Below, piece after piece: positions 1-15,700 of a stretch of 64,000 bases of DNA. The position numbers were made by a program, and so were the translations under genes. The stretch comes from Mycobacterium intracellulare ATCC 13950 (GTDB lineage Bacteria > Actinomycetota > Actinomycetes > Mycobacteriales > Mycobacteriaceae). The notes below the pieces were generated by a model, which saw only the letters and a list, made by a program, of their open reading frames with translations, was not told the origin of the DNA and did not search any database. Location: the NCBI RefSeq assembly GCF_000277125.1, contig NC_016946.1:3100001-3164000 (forward strand), written 5' to 3'. Position 1 is the stretch's first letter, and the number at the start of each line of letters is the position of its first letter.

Positions 1-627
1 TTCGGACGCGGCCAGCTGTCCGCCCGCGTGGCGGATCTCTCCGGCGGCGAGCGTCGGCGGCTGCAGCTGATGCTCACGTTGCTGTCCGAGCCCAACGTGT
101 TGCTGCTCGACGAGCCGACCAACGACGTGGACACCGACACGCTGGCGGCAATGGAGGATCTGCTCGACTCCTGGGCGGGAACGCTGATCGTCGTCTCGCA
201 CGACCGCTATCTGCTGGAGCGGGTCACCGATCAGCAGTACGCGGTGCTCGACGGCCGGTTGCGGCACCTGCCCGGCGGCGTCGACGAGTACCTGCGGCTG
301 GCCGAGCGGCGGCAGGACGGGGCGGGCACCGAAGAGGCGCGGCCGGCGCAGGCTTCGCGGTCGGCGCAGGAGTCGCAGCCGTCGCAGGCGTCGCGGCCCG
401 CGATGTCGGGCGCCCAGCGCCGCGCCGCCGAGAAAGAAGTAGCCTCCCTCGACCGCCAGCTCGCGCGGCTCGCGGACCGGATCGAGGACAAACACCACGA
501 ACTCGCCGCCCACGACCAGTCCGACCATGTCGGCATCACCCGGCTCACGCAGGAGCTGCGCGCGCTCGAAGACGAGGTCGCCGCGACCGAGAGCCGTTGG
601 CTGGAGCTTTCGGAATTGCTCGAATAG
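1..627 (+). CDS. ABC-F family ATPase, C-terminal part (5' end outside window)
   Basis: The frame is open from base 1, so this is the last roughly 208 residues of a longer protein. Visible parts of the second nucleotide-binding domain are the signature LSGGERRRLQL, Walker B VLLLDEPTND and the H-switch SHDRYLLERV. A Gln/Ala/Ser-rich linker and a charged coiled coil ending in LELSELLE follow. There are no membrane segments, and the spacing fits ABC-F ribosome-associated ATPases (antibiotic-resistance or translation factors) rather than exporters. By position next to pks11 it corresponds to the Rv1667c/Rv1668c macrolide ABC protein, which is annotated as two pieces in M. tuberculosis H37Rv. Whether it is intact here cannot be judged because the first half is missing. 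Substrate or drug specificity cannot be read. Confidence 0.88.
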   Translation, partial: FGRGQLSARVADLSGGERRRLQLMLTLLSEPNVLLLDEPTNDVDTDTLAAMEDLLDSWAGTLIVVSHDRYLLERVTDQQYAVLDGRLRHLPGGVDEYLRLAERRQDGAGTEEARPAQASRSAQESQPSQASRPAMSGAQRRAAEKEVASLDRQLARLADRIEDKHHELAAHDQSDHVGITRLTQELRALEDEVAATESRWLELSELLE

Positions 628-731
628 CGGTGAGCGGCTACAGCTTTCGTGATGCGGTGTAGGTGTGCGACCTGGTGGTGTGAACGAATTTCGTTATGCC
701 CCACTGTGTTTGATCGCCAGCACTGACCGGG

Positions 732-2018
732 CTAGTTGTTTGTCGGTGGTGGTTGGGGTTGGAAGGGGTCATACCACCACCAGTCGGCGCGCTCACCGGT
801 AGGTCCCGGACACGGCGGCACCGCGGGCGGGGGTCGGGTGGGTGGGTGTGCCAGTGATCCCGGGCTCAGGATTTGGCCGGCCTCGTCGGTGACGGTCAGG
901 GCGTCGGCGGGTCCGGTGAGGGTGATGGCGCCCCGGTGATGCAACCGGTGGTGATACGGGCAGACCAGCACCAGGTTGGCCAACTCCGTGGGGCCACCGT
1001 CTTCCCAGTGCCACAGGTGATGCGCGTGCAGGCCACGGCTGGCCCCACAACCGGGCACCACACAGGTGCGGTCGCGGTACTCCAGCGCGCGGCGCAGCCG
1101 CCGATTGATCACCCGCGTGGTCCGGCCGGCACCGATGACCTCACCCTCGCGTTCAAACCACACCTCACAGGTGGCATCACAGGTCAACAAGCGACGCTCG
1201 GCATCCGAGAGCAGCGGACCCAAATGCAGGGTTGCCGCGCGCTGCCCGACGTCGAGGTGGGCCACCACGGTGGTGTGCTGCCCATGGGGGCGGCGGGTGG
1301 CCTCGGCGTCCCAGCCCGCCTCCACCAGCCGCATCAACGCATCGACGGTGCTCGGCAACGGCGGCCGCTGATCGGATGAACCCGCGCCGTTTGCGTGGTC
1401 GTGTTTCCACTCGGCGATCAGCGCCTCACGATGAGACGCCAAAGCGGCGTCGAACTTCGCGGCATCCAAGTGGCCCAGCATGATCCGATAACAGGCGCCC
1501 CACTCGGTGGCGGTCGTAGTGATCGAACGCTCCGGCTCGATCTCGGGCCCAGGTTCGGACTCGGACTCTGACTCGGACCGAGGTTCAGGTTCGGGTCGCG
1601 GTTCCAGCTTCACCGCGGTACGCAACTGACTGACCGTCGCCACCGCGGCCAGCTGCGCGTAATGCTCATCAGATCCCTCACCCGCGCGCGCCGCGATCAC
1701 CCCAACCTGATCGGCCGACAACCGACCCTCCCGCAGGCCGGCGGCGCAGCGCGGAAACTCCTCGAGCCGGCCCGCAATCGCGGCCAGCGTGTGCGCATTG
1801 GCCGACGAACACCCCAGCTTCCAGGCCACCAACGCCGGCACCGAGCGCGCCCCGGTCACACCACACAACCCGTCACGATCAATCTCGGCCACGATCTCCA
1901 CAACGCGCCCATCAATCGCATTGCGCTGACCCGCCAACTCCGCCAACTCCCCAAACAACACCTCAAGACGGTCACTCGCAGTGACCACCACAGCCTCAGC
2001 GGACGCGATCGACGACAT
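732..2018 (-). CDS. DUF222/HNH endonuclease domain protein, 13E12 repeat family
   Basis: A 428-residue protein. The N-terminal two thirds has the helical DUF222 pattern. It is interrupted at about residues 140-163 by an acidic Glu-Pro-Ser run made of near-perfect short repeats. The C-terminal part holds an HNH nuclease fold: CVVPGCGAS, HAHHLWHWEDGG, then NLVLVCPYHHRLHH, giving the Cys pair, the HH and the distal Cys-His-His. This architecture is the REP13E12 family, multi-copy in mycobacteria; in M. tuberculosis a copy serves as the phiRv1 integration site. It lies between the ABC-F gene and pks11, where M. tuberculosis has cyp139A1. No inverted repeats or transposase are visible beside it. 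The function of the nuclease domain is not established. Confidence 0.9.
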   Translation of the reverse strand: MSSIASAEAVVVTASDRLEVLFGELAELAGQRNAIDGRVVEIVAEIDRDGLCGVTGARSVPALVAWKLGCSSANAHTLAAIAGRLEEFPRCAAGLREGRLSADQVGVIAARAGEGSDEHYAQLAAVATVSQLRTAVKLEPRPEPEPRSESESESEPGPEIEPERSITTTATEWGACYRIMLGHLDAAKFDAALASHREALIAEWKHDHANGAGSSDQRPPLPSTVDALMRLVEAGWDAEATRRPHGQHTTVVAHLDVGQRAATLHLGPLLSDAERRLLTCDATCEVWFEREGEVIGAGRTTRVINRRLRRALEYRDRTCVVPGCGASRGLHAHHLWHWEDGGPTELANLVLVCPYHHRLHHRGAITLTGPADALTVTDEAGQILSPGSLAHPPTRPPPAVPPCPGPTGERADWWWYDPFQPQPPPTNN

Positions 2019-2074
2019 GCTGTCATCATCACAGCCACCACCGACAACACCGGCCGCCTACGGAAGCGACCCGC

Positions 2075-3136
2075 TCAGTGCCAGCGCAGCAGCACCAGTT
2101 CGGACCCGAAGCCGGGTCCCGTCGCGATCATCAGCCCGGGGCTTCCGCCGGGCGGTGGCTTGGCGATGGTGTCCCGCAGGATGTGCAGCACCGACGCGGA
2201 CGACAGGTTCGCGATTTCGCCGAGCGAGCGCCAGGTCAGCTCGTGCGCCTCCGGCGGCAGCTCGAGGCACTTGGCGATGGTGTTGATGACTTTGGGGCCG
2301 CCGGGGTGCGTCACCCAGGCGCCGACGTCGTCCTTGGTCAGCTGGTGCGCGGCGAGGAACCGGCTCACGTCGTCGGCCAGGTACCGGTCGATGACGGCGG
2401 GCAGTTCCGGCGACATCACCAGCTGGATGCCGGCCGAGCCGACGTTCCAGCCCATGATGTGCAGCGATTCGGGGTACAGGCGGCTGCGCGAATCGAGGAT
2501 GTCGGGCCCGGCCGAGCTCAGCTGCTCGGCGCGACGGTCGCCGACGGCGACCACCGCGGCGGCGCCATCGCCGAACATCGCGGTCCCGACCAGCCCCGAC
2601 ACCGTCGGGCCGACCGCGGGGAAGGTCAGCGAGCACAGCTCGACCGATACCAGGGCGGCGACGCCGTCGGGGGCGCCACGCAGGTAGTCGTGCAGCCTGC
2701 CGACCCCCGCCGCCCCGCCGGCGCAGCCCAGCCCGAACAGCGGCACGCGGCGCACGTCCGGGCGCAGGCCGAGGCGCCCGACGATCCGGGCGTCGAGCGA
2801 CGGCACCGCGACGCCGGTGACGGTCGTGGTGACGATCGTGTCGATGTCTTGCGGGACGAGCCCCGCCTCGTCGAGGGCGCCGAGCAGCGCGTCGCAGCCC
2901 AGTTCCACGGCCTTGTCGATGAAGACCTCGTTGGCCTCACCGAAGTCGGTCAGCGCGTGGTACCGCTCGAGCGGCACGACGAAGTGGCGGCTGTTGACCT
3001 TGGCGGCAGCGTGCAGACGCCGGACGATCTCTTCATGTTCCTTCAACGCGGGGAACTCGACGATGTGGTCGGTGATTTCGCGTTGGCTGTAGCGATGCGG
3101 CGGCAAAGCGCCGAACACACCCGCGATGACGCTCAT
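2075..3136 (-). CDS. pks11: Type III polyketide synthase, Pks11-like
   Basis: 353 residues with the chalcone-synthase fold and the complete catalytic triad: Cys138 (FGLGCAGGA), His277 (VTHPGGPKV) and Asn310 (IANLSSAS). The C-terminal [14 protein letters not shown] is the usual family ending. Such enzymes extend acyl-CoA or acyl-ACP starters with malonyl or methylmalonyl units and cyclise them to alkylpyrones; the M. tuberculosis Pks11 makes methylated alkylpyrones from long-chain starters. It is the last gene of the polyketide cluster, separated from pks9 by a 160-bp low-GC gap with its own possible promoter. It is a close paralogue, same length and triad positions, of the Pks10 protein at the other end of the cluster. 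ATG start with AAGAGAG upstream. The exact product here is inference. Confidence 0.93.
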   Translation of the reverse strand: MSVIAGVFGALPPHRYSQREITDHIVEFPALKEHEEIVRRLHAAAKVNSRHFVVPLERYHALTDFGEANEVFIDKAVELGCDALLGALDEAGLVPQDIDTIVTTTVTGVAVPSLDARIVGRLGLRPDVRRVPLFGLGCAGGAAGVGRLHDYLRGAPDGVAALVSVELCSLTFPAVGPTVSGLVGTAMFGDGAAAVVAVGDRRAEQLSSAGPDILDSRSRLYPESLHIMGWNVGSAGIQLVMSPELPAVIDRYLADDVSRFLAAHQLTKDDVGAWVTHPGGPKVINTIAKCLELPPEAHELTWRSLGEIANLSSASVLHILRDTIAKPPPGGSPGLMIATGPGFGSELVLLRWH

Positions 3137-3296
3137 GCTCTACTCTCTTGATTGCCAACCAACGTGAACACGATTCCGCGTAATGCCGGAAGTTTATTCG
3201 GTTGGCTGTGGTCTTGCAAAAGTTTCTGGTATTCAACACATGTCAGATTGACTGCGCGTGGTGTACGCGTAATCATGTCCGCCAGCGGGGAATTCG
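3137..3296 (-). promoter_or_regulatory. pks9-pks11 intergenic region with long-range inverted repeat
   Basis: This 160-bp gap has visibly lower GC than its surroundings. It holds a perfect 7-bp inverted repeat, GCCAACC at 3154-3160 and GGTTGGC at 3200-3206, which could fold in the leader of pks11. It is the only sizeable gap among the four downstream pks genes, so pks11 may have its own promoter. No clear -35/-10 pair was assigned. Confidence 0.4.
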
Positions 3297-6200
3297 TCAT
3301 TCGATTTCGTCGTCTTCCGCCGCATCGAGCGCCATGGCGATTAAATCGTCGGGGCTCAAAGAATCGATATCGTCACCGCTGGGACCGGGTTCATTTGCGT
3401 CGCCGTCGGGTGTTTCCGGCACACCGGCGAGTAATAGGAGTTTGTCGAGCAATCCCGTTCTGCGAAGTTCACGCACAGGAATCCTCCTCAGCGCGGACCA
3501 TAGTTTTTCGTCGTCGGATTCCTCGCGATCGTCATGGAGTAGTTGCCGGCGAAGATGATCGGCCAGCGCGGCCGGGGTCGGGTAGTCGAAGATCACAGTG
3601 CGTGACAACGCCGTCCCGGCATGTGTGGTGAGGCGGTTGCGCAATTCGACCCCGGTCAGTGAGTCGAACCCGAGGTCGCCGAAGGCGCGGTCGTGGTCGA
3701 TGGCCTGTCCGCCCGGATATCCCAGCACGGCCGCCGCGTGCTCGCACACCAACCCGAGCAGCACACGCTGCTGTTCGTCGCGCGGCAGGCCGTGCAACCG
3801 CTGGGCCAAGTCGGGCGAGCGCGTCACGGTGGCGGGCGCGGCCCCCGATCCCCCCGGCCCGCGCCCGTCGCCGAGCCAAAACCTGTCTCGCGCAAAGCCA
3901 TACGTCGGCAATTCAACCCGCCGCGCGTTCAAGCCGGCGAAGACGCCCGCCCAGTCGAGGTCGAGTCCGCGGGTGAACAGCTGCCCGGCGGCGGCCAGGG
4001 TCGATTCCGTCTCGGGGCGGTCCTTGGGCATGGTGGCCAGCGACGCCGCCCGCTCGGCGCTCAGTGATTGGTCCACGGCGGCGGTCAGCGCCGCGCCCGG
4101 TCCCAGCTCGAGGAAAATCGCGGCGCCGCCCGCCTCGGCGGCGCGCACCCCCTCGAAGAAGCGCACCGGCCGGCGCACGTGTTCCACCCAGTACTGCGCC
4201 GATCCGTACTCGGCATCGGCCGGCCGCCCGGTCAGGTTCGAGACCAACTCGACTCGGGGGCGCCGCGGTTCGATGCCGGCCGCCGCCGCGGAAAACTCGC
4301 CCAGCATGGGCTCCATCAGTGGGGAATGAAACGCGTGGGAGACCGCCAACCGGTGTACGCGCCGACCGGTTTGCGCCAGCCGATCGGCCAGCGCCGCGAC
4401 CGGTGTCTGTTCGCCGGAGAGCACCACCGACTGCGGGCCGTTGACCGCCGCGATGCTCACCCCACCGTCCATCAACGCGGCCACCTCGGCCTCGCCGGCG
4501 CCGACCGCCACCATCACCCCACCGGCCGGCAGCCGTCCCATCAGCCGGCCGCGGGCCGCCACCAGCCGGGCCGAATCGGGCAGCGACAGCGCCCCGGCCA
4601 CGCACGCCGCGGTGATCTCCCCCACCGAATGTCCCATCACCACATCCGGTGCGACACCGAAGGATTGCCACAGCGCCGCCAGCGCGATCCCCAACGCGAA
4701 CAATGCCGGCTGGGCAAACTCCGTGCTCTGCAACAACTCCGGGTCCGCGCCCCACATCACCTCGCGCAAGGGCAGCCGCACATGCCCGTCCACCACTTCG
4801 ACGGCCTCGTCGAAGGTGCGGGCGAACACCTCGAAGCGGTCGTAGAGTTGGCGCCCCATCCCGAGCCACTGCGAACCCTGGCCGGGAAAGACGAACACCG
4901 TCTTGCCCGGCGGCATGCCCCGGCCCACCGACACACCCGAATGTGGCTGCCCCGCCGCCAGCGCCGCCAATCCCGTTGCCAGCTCCCCACGATTGCCACC
5001 CACCACGACCGCGCGGTGCTCGAAAGACGCCCGGGTGCTGACCAATGACCAGCCCACGTCGAGGGGGGTGAGATCCTCCCGCTCGGCCAGGTGGTCCGAC
5101 AGCCGCCGCGCCTGGTTGGTGAGCGCACGTTCGGATCGGGCCGAGAGCACCCACGGCACCGTGAGGCCTGGGTCCGATTGCGCCGCATCGGGTTGGGCGG
5201 GAGGCTGTTCCACGACGAGGTGCGCGTTCGTCCCGCCCATGCCGAACGATGACACCCCGGCCCGCCGCGGGTGGCGCGTGGACGGCCAGGGCACCGCCAC
5301 GGTATTGACTTGCAGTCCAAGGCGATTCAGATCCACCTCGGGATCTGGGCCGGCATGGTTGAGGCTCGGCGGAATCGTCGAATGGTGGATCGACAGGACG
5401 GCCTTGAGCAGACCCGTCACGCCGGCGGCGCCGCCGGCGTGGCCGATGTTGGTCTTCACCGATCCCACCCGCACCGGATCGTGTGCGCGCACGCCGAAAA
5501 CCTCACCCAGCGCTTGGGCTTCGATCGCGTCACCCACTTTGGTTCCCGTGCCGTGGGCCTCGACGTAGTCGATGTCCGCCGCGTCGAGGCCGGCGTCGGC
5601 GAGCGCGCCGCGGATCACGTCGGCCTCGCCACGCGCCGACGGCACGGTCTGGCCGGCCGGGCTGTGCCCGGCGTTGGCGACGGCGCTGCCGCGAATGACG
5701 GCGTGGATGCGATCGCCGTCGTCGAGCGCGGCCGGCAGGGGCTTCAGCAGCACCAGCCCCGCGCCCTCACCGCGCACGTAACCGTCGGCGCGCCGATCGA
5801 AAGCGTAGGTGTGGCCGGACACCGACACGGCACCGAATTCCCGTTCCAGCATGGCGATTTCGTCGGCCAGGTTGAGGTGAACCCCGCCCGCGATGGCCAG
5901 CGACGACTGCCCGGTCCGCACGCTTTCGCATCCGAGGTGCACCGCCACCAGAGACGAGGACTGGCCGGAGTCGACGGTCATGCTGGGCCCCTGCAGCCCG
6001 AAGGCATACGAGATCCGGTTGGCGATCATCGCCCGGCTGATGCCGGTGAACGTGTGGTGGTCGAGGTTGTCGGCGAGGTCGCGCAGCGTCAGCGCGGCGT
6101 AGTCATCCGTCATCACCCCGAGGTACACCGAAACCGGTTCTGTCCGCAGTGTGTCGGGAACGATGAATGCGTTCTCGAACAGCTCCCAGGTCAATTCGAG

Positions 6201-6398
6201 GGCCAGCCGTTGCCTCGGGTCCATCGCGCACGCCTCGCGCGGCGACAGGTTGAAGAAGTCGGCGTCGAATTGCTGCGCCTCCCCGGCGAATTGGGTGTTC
6301 TCCCGCCCGTCGCGGATGAGCCGCCACAAGGCCTCGGGGCCGGCCGCTCCGGGGAACTTGCACGCCAGCCCGATGATCGCTACGTCTGTCGAGGCCAA
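3297..6398 (-). CDS. pks9: Type I polyketide synthase, Pks9-like, KSQ-AT-ACP loading-module architecture
   Basis: 1033 residues: ketosynthase (about 1-400), malonyl-type acyltransferase (about 500-790; GHSVGE with Ser591; HAFH at 688-691) and ACP (about 865-950; GFDSL, Ser912). The ketosynthase active site reads VDSGQSSSL, so Gln146 replaces the catalytic Cys while His282 (EAHGTGT) and His320 (NIGH) are kept. That is the signature of KSQ domains, which decarboxylate malonyl-ACP to supply a starter instead of condensing. There is no N-terminal docking coil; the acidic tail (SLSPDDLIAMALDA) looks like a C-terminal docking helix. The start codon is TTG, 2 nt past the pks8/17 stop, so the genes are translationally coupled. 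No reductive domains and no thioesterase. The loading role is inference from motif and architecture. Confidence 0.92.
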   Translation of the reverse strand: MASTDVAIIGLACKFPGAAGPEALWRLIRDGRENTQFAGEAQQFDADFFNLSPREACAMDPRQRLALELTWELFENAFIVPDTLRTEPVSVYLGVMTDDYAALTLRDLADNLDHHTFTGISRAMIANRISYAFGLQGPSMTVDSGQSSSLVAVHLGCESVRTGQSSLAIAGGVHLNLADEIAMLEREFGAVSVSGHTYAFDRRADGYVRGEGAGLVLLKPLPAALDDGDRIHAVIRGSAVANAGHSPAGQTVPSARGEADVIRGALADAGLDAADIDYVEAHGTGTKVGDAIEAQALGEVFGVRAHDPVRVGSVKTNIGHAGGAAGVTGLLKAVLSIHHSTIPPSLNHAGPDPEVDLNRLGLQVNTVAVPWPSTRHPRRAGVSSFGMGGTNAHLVVEQPPAQPDAAQSDPGLTVPWVLSARSERALTNQARRLSDHLAEREDLTPLDVGWSLVSTRASFEHRAVVVGGNRGELATGLAALAAGQPHSGVSVGRGMPPGKTVFVFPGQGSQWLGMGRQLYDRFEVFARTFDEAVEVVDGHVRLPLREVMWGADPELLQSTEFAQPALFALGIALAALWQSFGVAPDVVMGHSVGEITAACVAGALSLPDSARLVAARGRLMGRLPAGGVMVAVGAGEAEVAALMDGGVSIAAVNGPQSVVLSGEQTPVAALADRLAQTGRRVHRLAVSHAFHSPLMEPMLGEFSAAAAGIEPRRPRVELVSNLTGRPADAEYGSAQYWVEHVRRPVRFFEGVRAAEAGGAAIFLELGPGAALTAAVDQSLSAERAASLATMPKDRPETESTLAAAGQLFTRGLDLDWAGVFAGLNARRVELPTYGFARDRFWLGDGRGPGGSGAAPATVTRSPDLAQRLHGLPRDEQQRVLLGLVCEHAAAVLGYPGGQAIDHDRAFGDLGFDSLTGVELRNRLTTHAGTALSRTVIFDYPTPAALADHLRRQLLHDDREESDDEKLWSALRRIPVRELRRTGLLDKLLLLAGVPETPDGDANEPGPSGDDIDSLSPDDLIAMALDAAEDDEIE

Positions 6399-6400
6399 GG

Positions 6401-12776
<6,376 letters not shown>

Positions 12777-12796
<20 letters not shown>

Positions 12797-15700
12797 CGAG
12801 GATCGCAAAGAGTTGGCTTTCGGTGGCGGCATCGAGGTCATCGTCGAGGTGTTCGGAGTCGGCCGGATCGGCGGGCGCAATGGCGCCGAGCAGGGTGTGG
12901 ATGCGCGCCCGCAGCACCGAGCGGTCGTCGGCATTCCAGTCGGGCGCGCCCAGCAGCGCCTGCAGTTCGCGGGTGATGTCGTTGACCCGGGCCATCAGGT
13001 TCGGCTGCACGTCGGTGCCGGCCCCCGCCAGTTGTGTGTCCAGGTGCCCGGCCAGCACGGTCGGCGTGGGGTAGTCGAAGATGAGTGTTGGCGAAAGGGT
13101 AAGGCCCGTCGCGTTTTTGAGCCGGTTACGCAGCTCGACCGCGGTGAGCGAGTCGAAGCCGAGCTCCTGGAACGCGCGGCCGACGTTGATGTCGGCCGGG
13201 TTCGGCACGCCCAGCACCATCGCCGCGTTGCCGCGAACCAGGTCGATCAATTCGCGCTGCCGGGCCTCGGGGCTCAGGCCGTTCAGGCGTGCGCTCAGAC
13301 CCGTGCTCGACGCGGCGGCGCCGGTGTCGTCGACCACGCGCCGGGCCGGGCCGGCGGCGAGTTCGCGCAGCAACGGCGGCAGCGCGGCGACGTTGTCCGA
13401 CAGGGCGGCCCGGTCCACGGCGGCGGCCACCAGCACCGGACGGTCGACCAGCATGGCGGCGTCGAAGGCCGCCAAGGCCTGCCCGGTGGGCAGCGGCGCC
13501 AGGCCGATCCTGCTCATCCGGGCCTTGTCCCGGTCGCCGAGGTGCGCCGTCATCGCCGAGGCCTGTTCCCACAGGCCCCAGGCCAGTGACAGGCCCGCGA
13601 GGCCGTGGGCGCGCCGGTAGGCGGCCAGCCCGTCGAGGAAGCTGTTGGCTGCCGCGTAGTTGGCCTGTCCCGGGGTCCCCACGATCCCGGCCATCGACGA
13701 AAACACCACGAACGCCGACAAATCCAGATCGCGGGTGAGCTGGTGCAGGTTCCAGGCACCGTCGACCTTGGCCCGCAGCACCGCGTCCACCCGGTCCGGG
13801 GTCAGCGACGAGATCAACCCGTCGTCGAGGATCCCGGCGGCGTGAACGACGCCGCGCAGCGGATAGTGCGCCGGTATCCGGGAAAGCATCGCCCCCACCG
13901 CGTCGGGATCGGCGACGTCGCAGGCCTCCACCGACACGTCGGCGCCGGCCCGCCTCAGCCCGTCCACCAGTTCCGCGACACCGGGGGCCTCCGCGCCGGC
14001 CCGACTGACCAGCACCACGTGGGCCACCCCGTAGCGGTCGACGAGGTGGCGGGCCAGCGCCGAACCGGCCATCCCGGTGCCGCCGGTGATCACCACACTG
14101 CCCCCGGCCAGCCCGCCGCCGCAGCCGCTGAGCACCTCGCCGGGCCCCGACGGCACGGTGAGCGCGACCTTGCCGACGTGGCGGGCCTGGCTGACGTACC
14201 GGTAGGCCGCCGCGGCGCAGCGGACGTCGAATGTCCTCTGCGGCAACGGTGTCAAGACCCCGCGGGTCAACAATCCGACGATCTCGGCCAGCATGGCCGC
14301 CGTCCGGTCCGGGCCGGCCTCCAACAGGTCGAAGGCCCGGTACTGGGCGCCCCCATATTGTTCGGCGACGACGCGCGGGTCGCGGACGTCGGTCTTGCCC
14401 ATCTCGATGAATCGCCCACCGGGCGCCAACAGCCGCAGCGAGGCGTCGGTGAAATCGCCGGCCAGGGAATTGAGCACGACATCGAAGCCGCGGTCACCCG
14501 CCACCGCGCGGAACTTCTCCTCGAACTCGAGCGTGCGGGAATCCCCGATGTGGTCGTCGTCGAATCCCATCGCGCGCAAGGTATCCCACTTGCCGCGGCT
14601 TGCGGTGACGAACACCTCCGCACCCCAGTGCCGCGCCAGTTGCACCGCGGCCATGCCCACTCCCCCGGTGGCGGTGTGCACCAACACGCGCTCCCCGCAG
14701 CGCAGCCCCGCCAGCACCGACAACCCGTACAGCGCGGTGAGGAACACCACCGGCACGCCGGCGGCCGCGACCAGCGACAGCCCGTCGGGCACCGGTGTCA
14801 CCAATCGCTGGTCGACCACCGCCTCGGAGCCGACGACCCCCAACAACCCCATGACCGGATCACCGACGGCCAACCCGGTCACGTCGGAGGCGACCTCGAC
14901 GACCACACCGGCGCCCTCGGCCCCCAGCTGGCCGCCGCCGGGATACATCCCCAGCGCCACCAGCACATCGCGGAAGTTGACCCCGACCGCGGCCACCGCC
15001 ACCCGCACCTGCCCGGCAGTCAATTCGGTTCGCGGGCAAGGGCTTACGACGAGGTCCTCCAGGGTGCCCTCGCCGCCGGCGTCCAACCGCCAGCCGCCGG
15101 CCGGCAGGCCGATCGCGGAGTCCGCCCGCACCGGCCGCAGCCGGGCCGCATAGGCGACACCCCGGCGGACCACCACTTGCGGCTCACCGCAACCGATTAC
15201 CGCGTGGGCATCCAGCGACCCGTCGGAGTCGATCAGCACCATGCGGCCGGGGTGCTCGGCCTGCGCCGAGCGCACCAGGCCCCACACCGCGGCGCCGGAA
15301 AGGTCCGAAACGTCTTCGCCGGCAAGCGCGACCGCGCCGCGGGTCCGCACGGCCAGCACCCCGTCGCCGTCGGCGCGCAACCACGATTGCAGCACCTCCA
15401 AGGCCTCGGCGGCCGCCGCGTGCACCGACTTCACCACGTCGCCGCCGTGATCGGCCAGCTCCCACACCGTGGCCTTCGCGCCGTCGTCCTCGCCGCCCAG
15501 CGTGATCGGTGACCAGGTCACGTCGAGCACTCCCTGGGCGAGCGGGCGCTGCGCGGGAACCGCCGCGGTGGCCAATTGCTCGGCGGAGACCGGGCGCATG
15601 GCCAACGCGCCCACCGACAGCACCGGCAGCCCCGCTCCGTCCGCCAATTCCACCGAGACCGCCCCGGCGCCGGCGGGCGCGATCCGTACCCGCGCCCGCG

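Noticed and set aside
12797..12934. Upstream extension of Pks8/17 by 46 residues
   Set aside because: The extension is Pro/Thr/Ser-rich, lies inside pks7, and family proteins begin at the docking coil; ATG 12796 overlaps the pks7 stop as expected for coupling.
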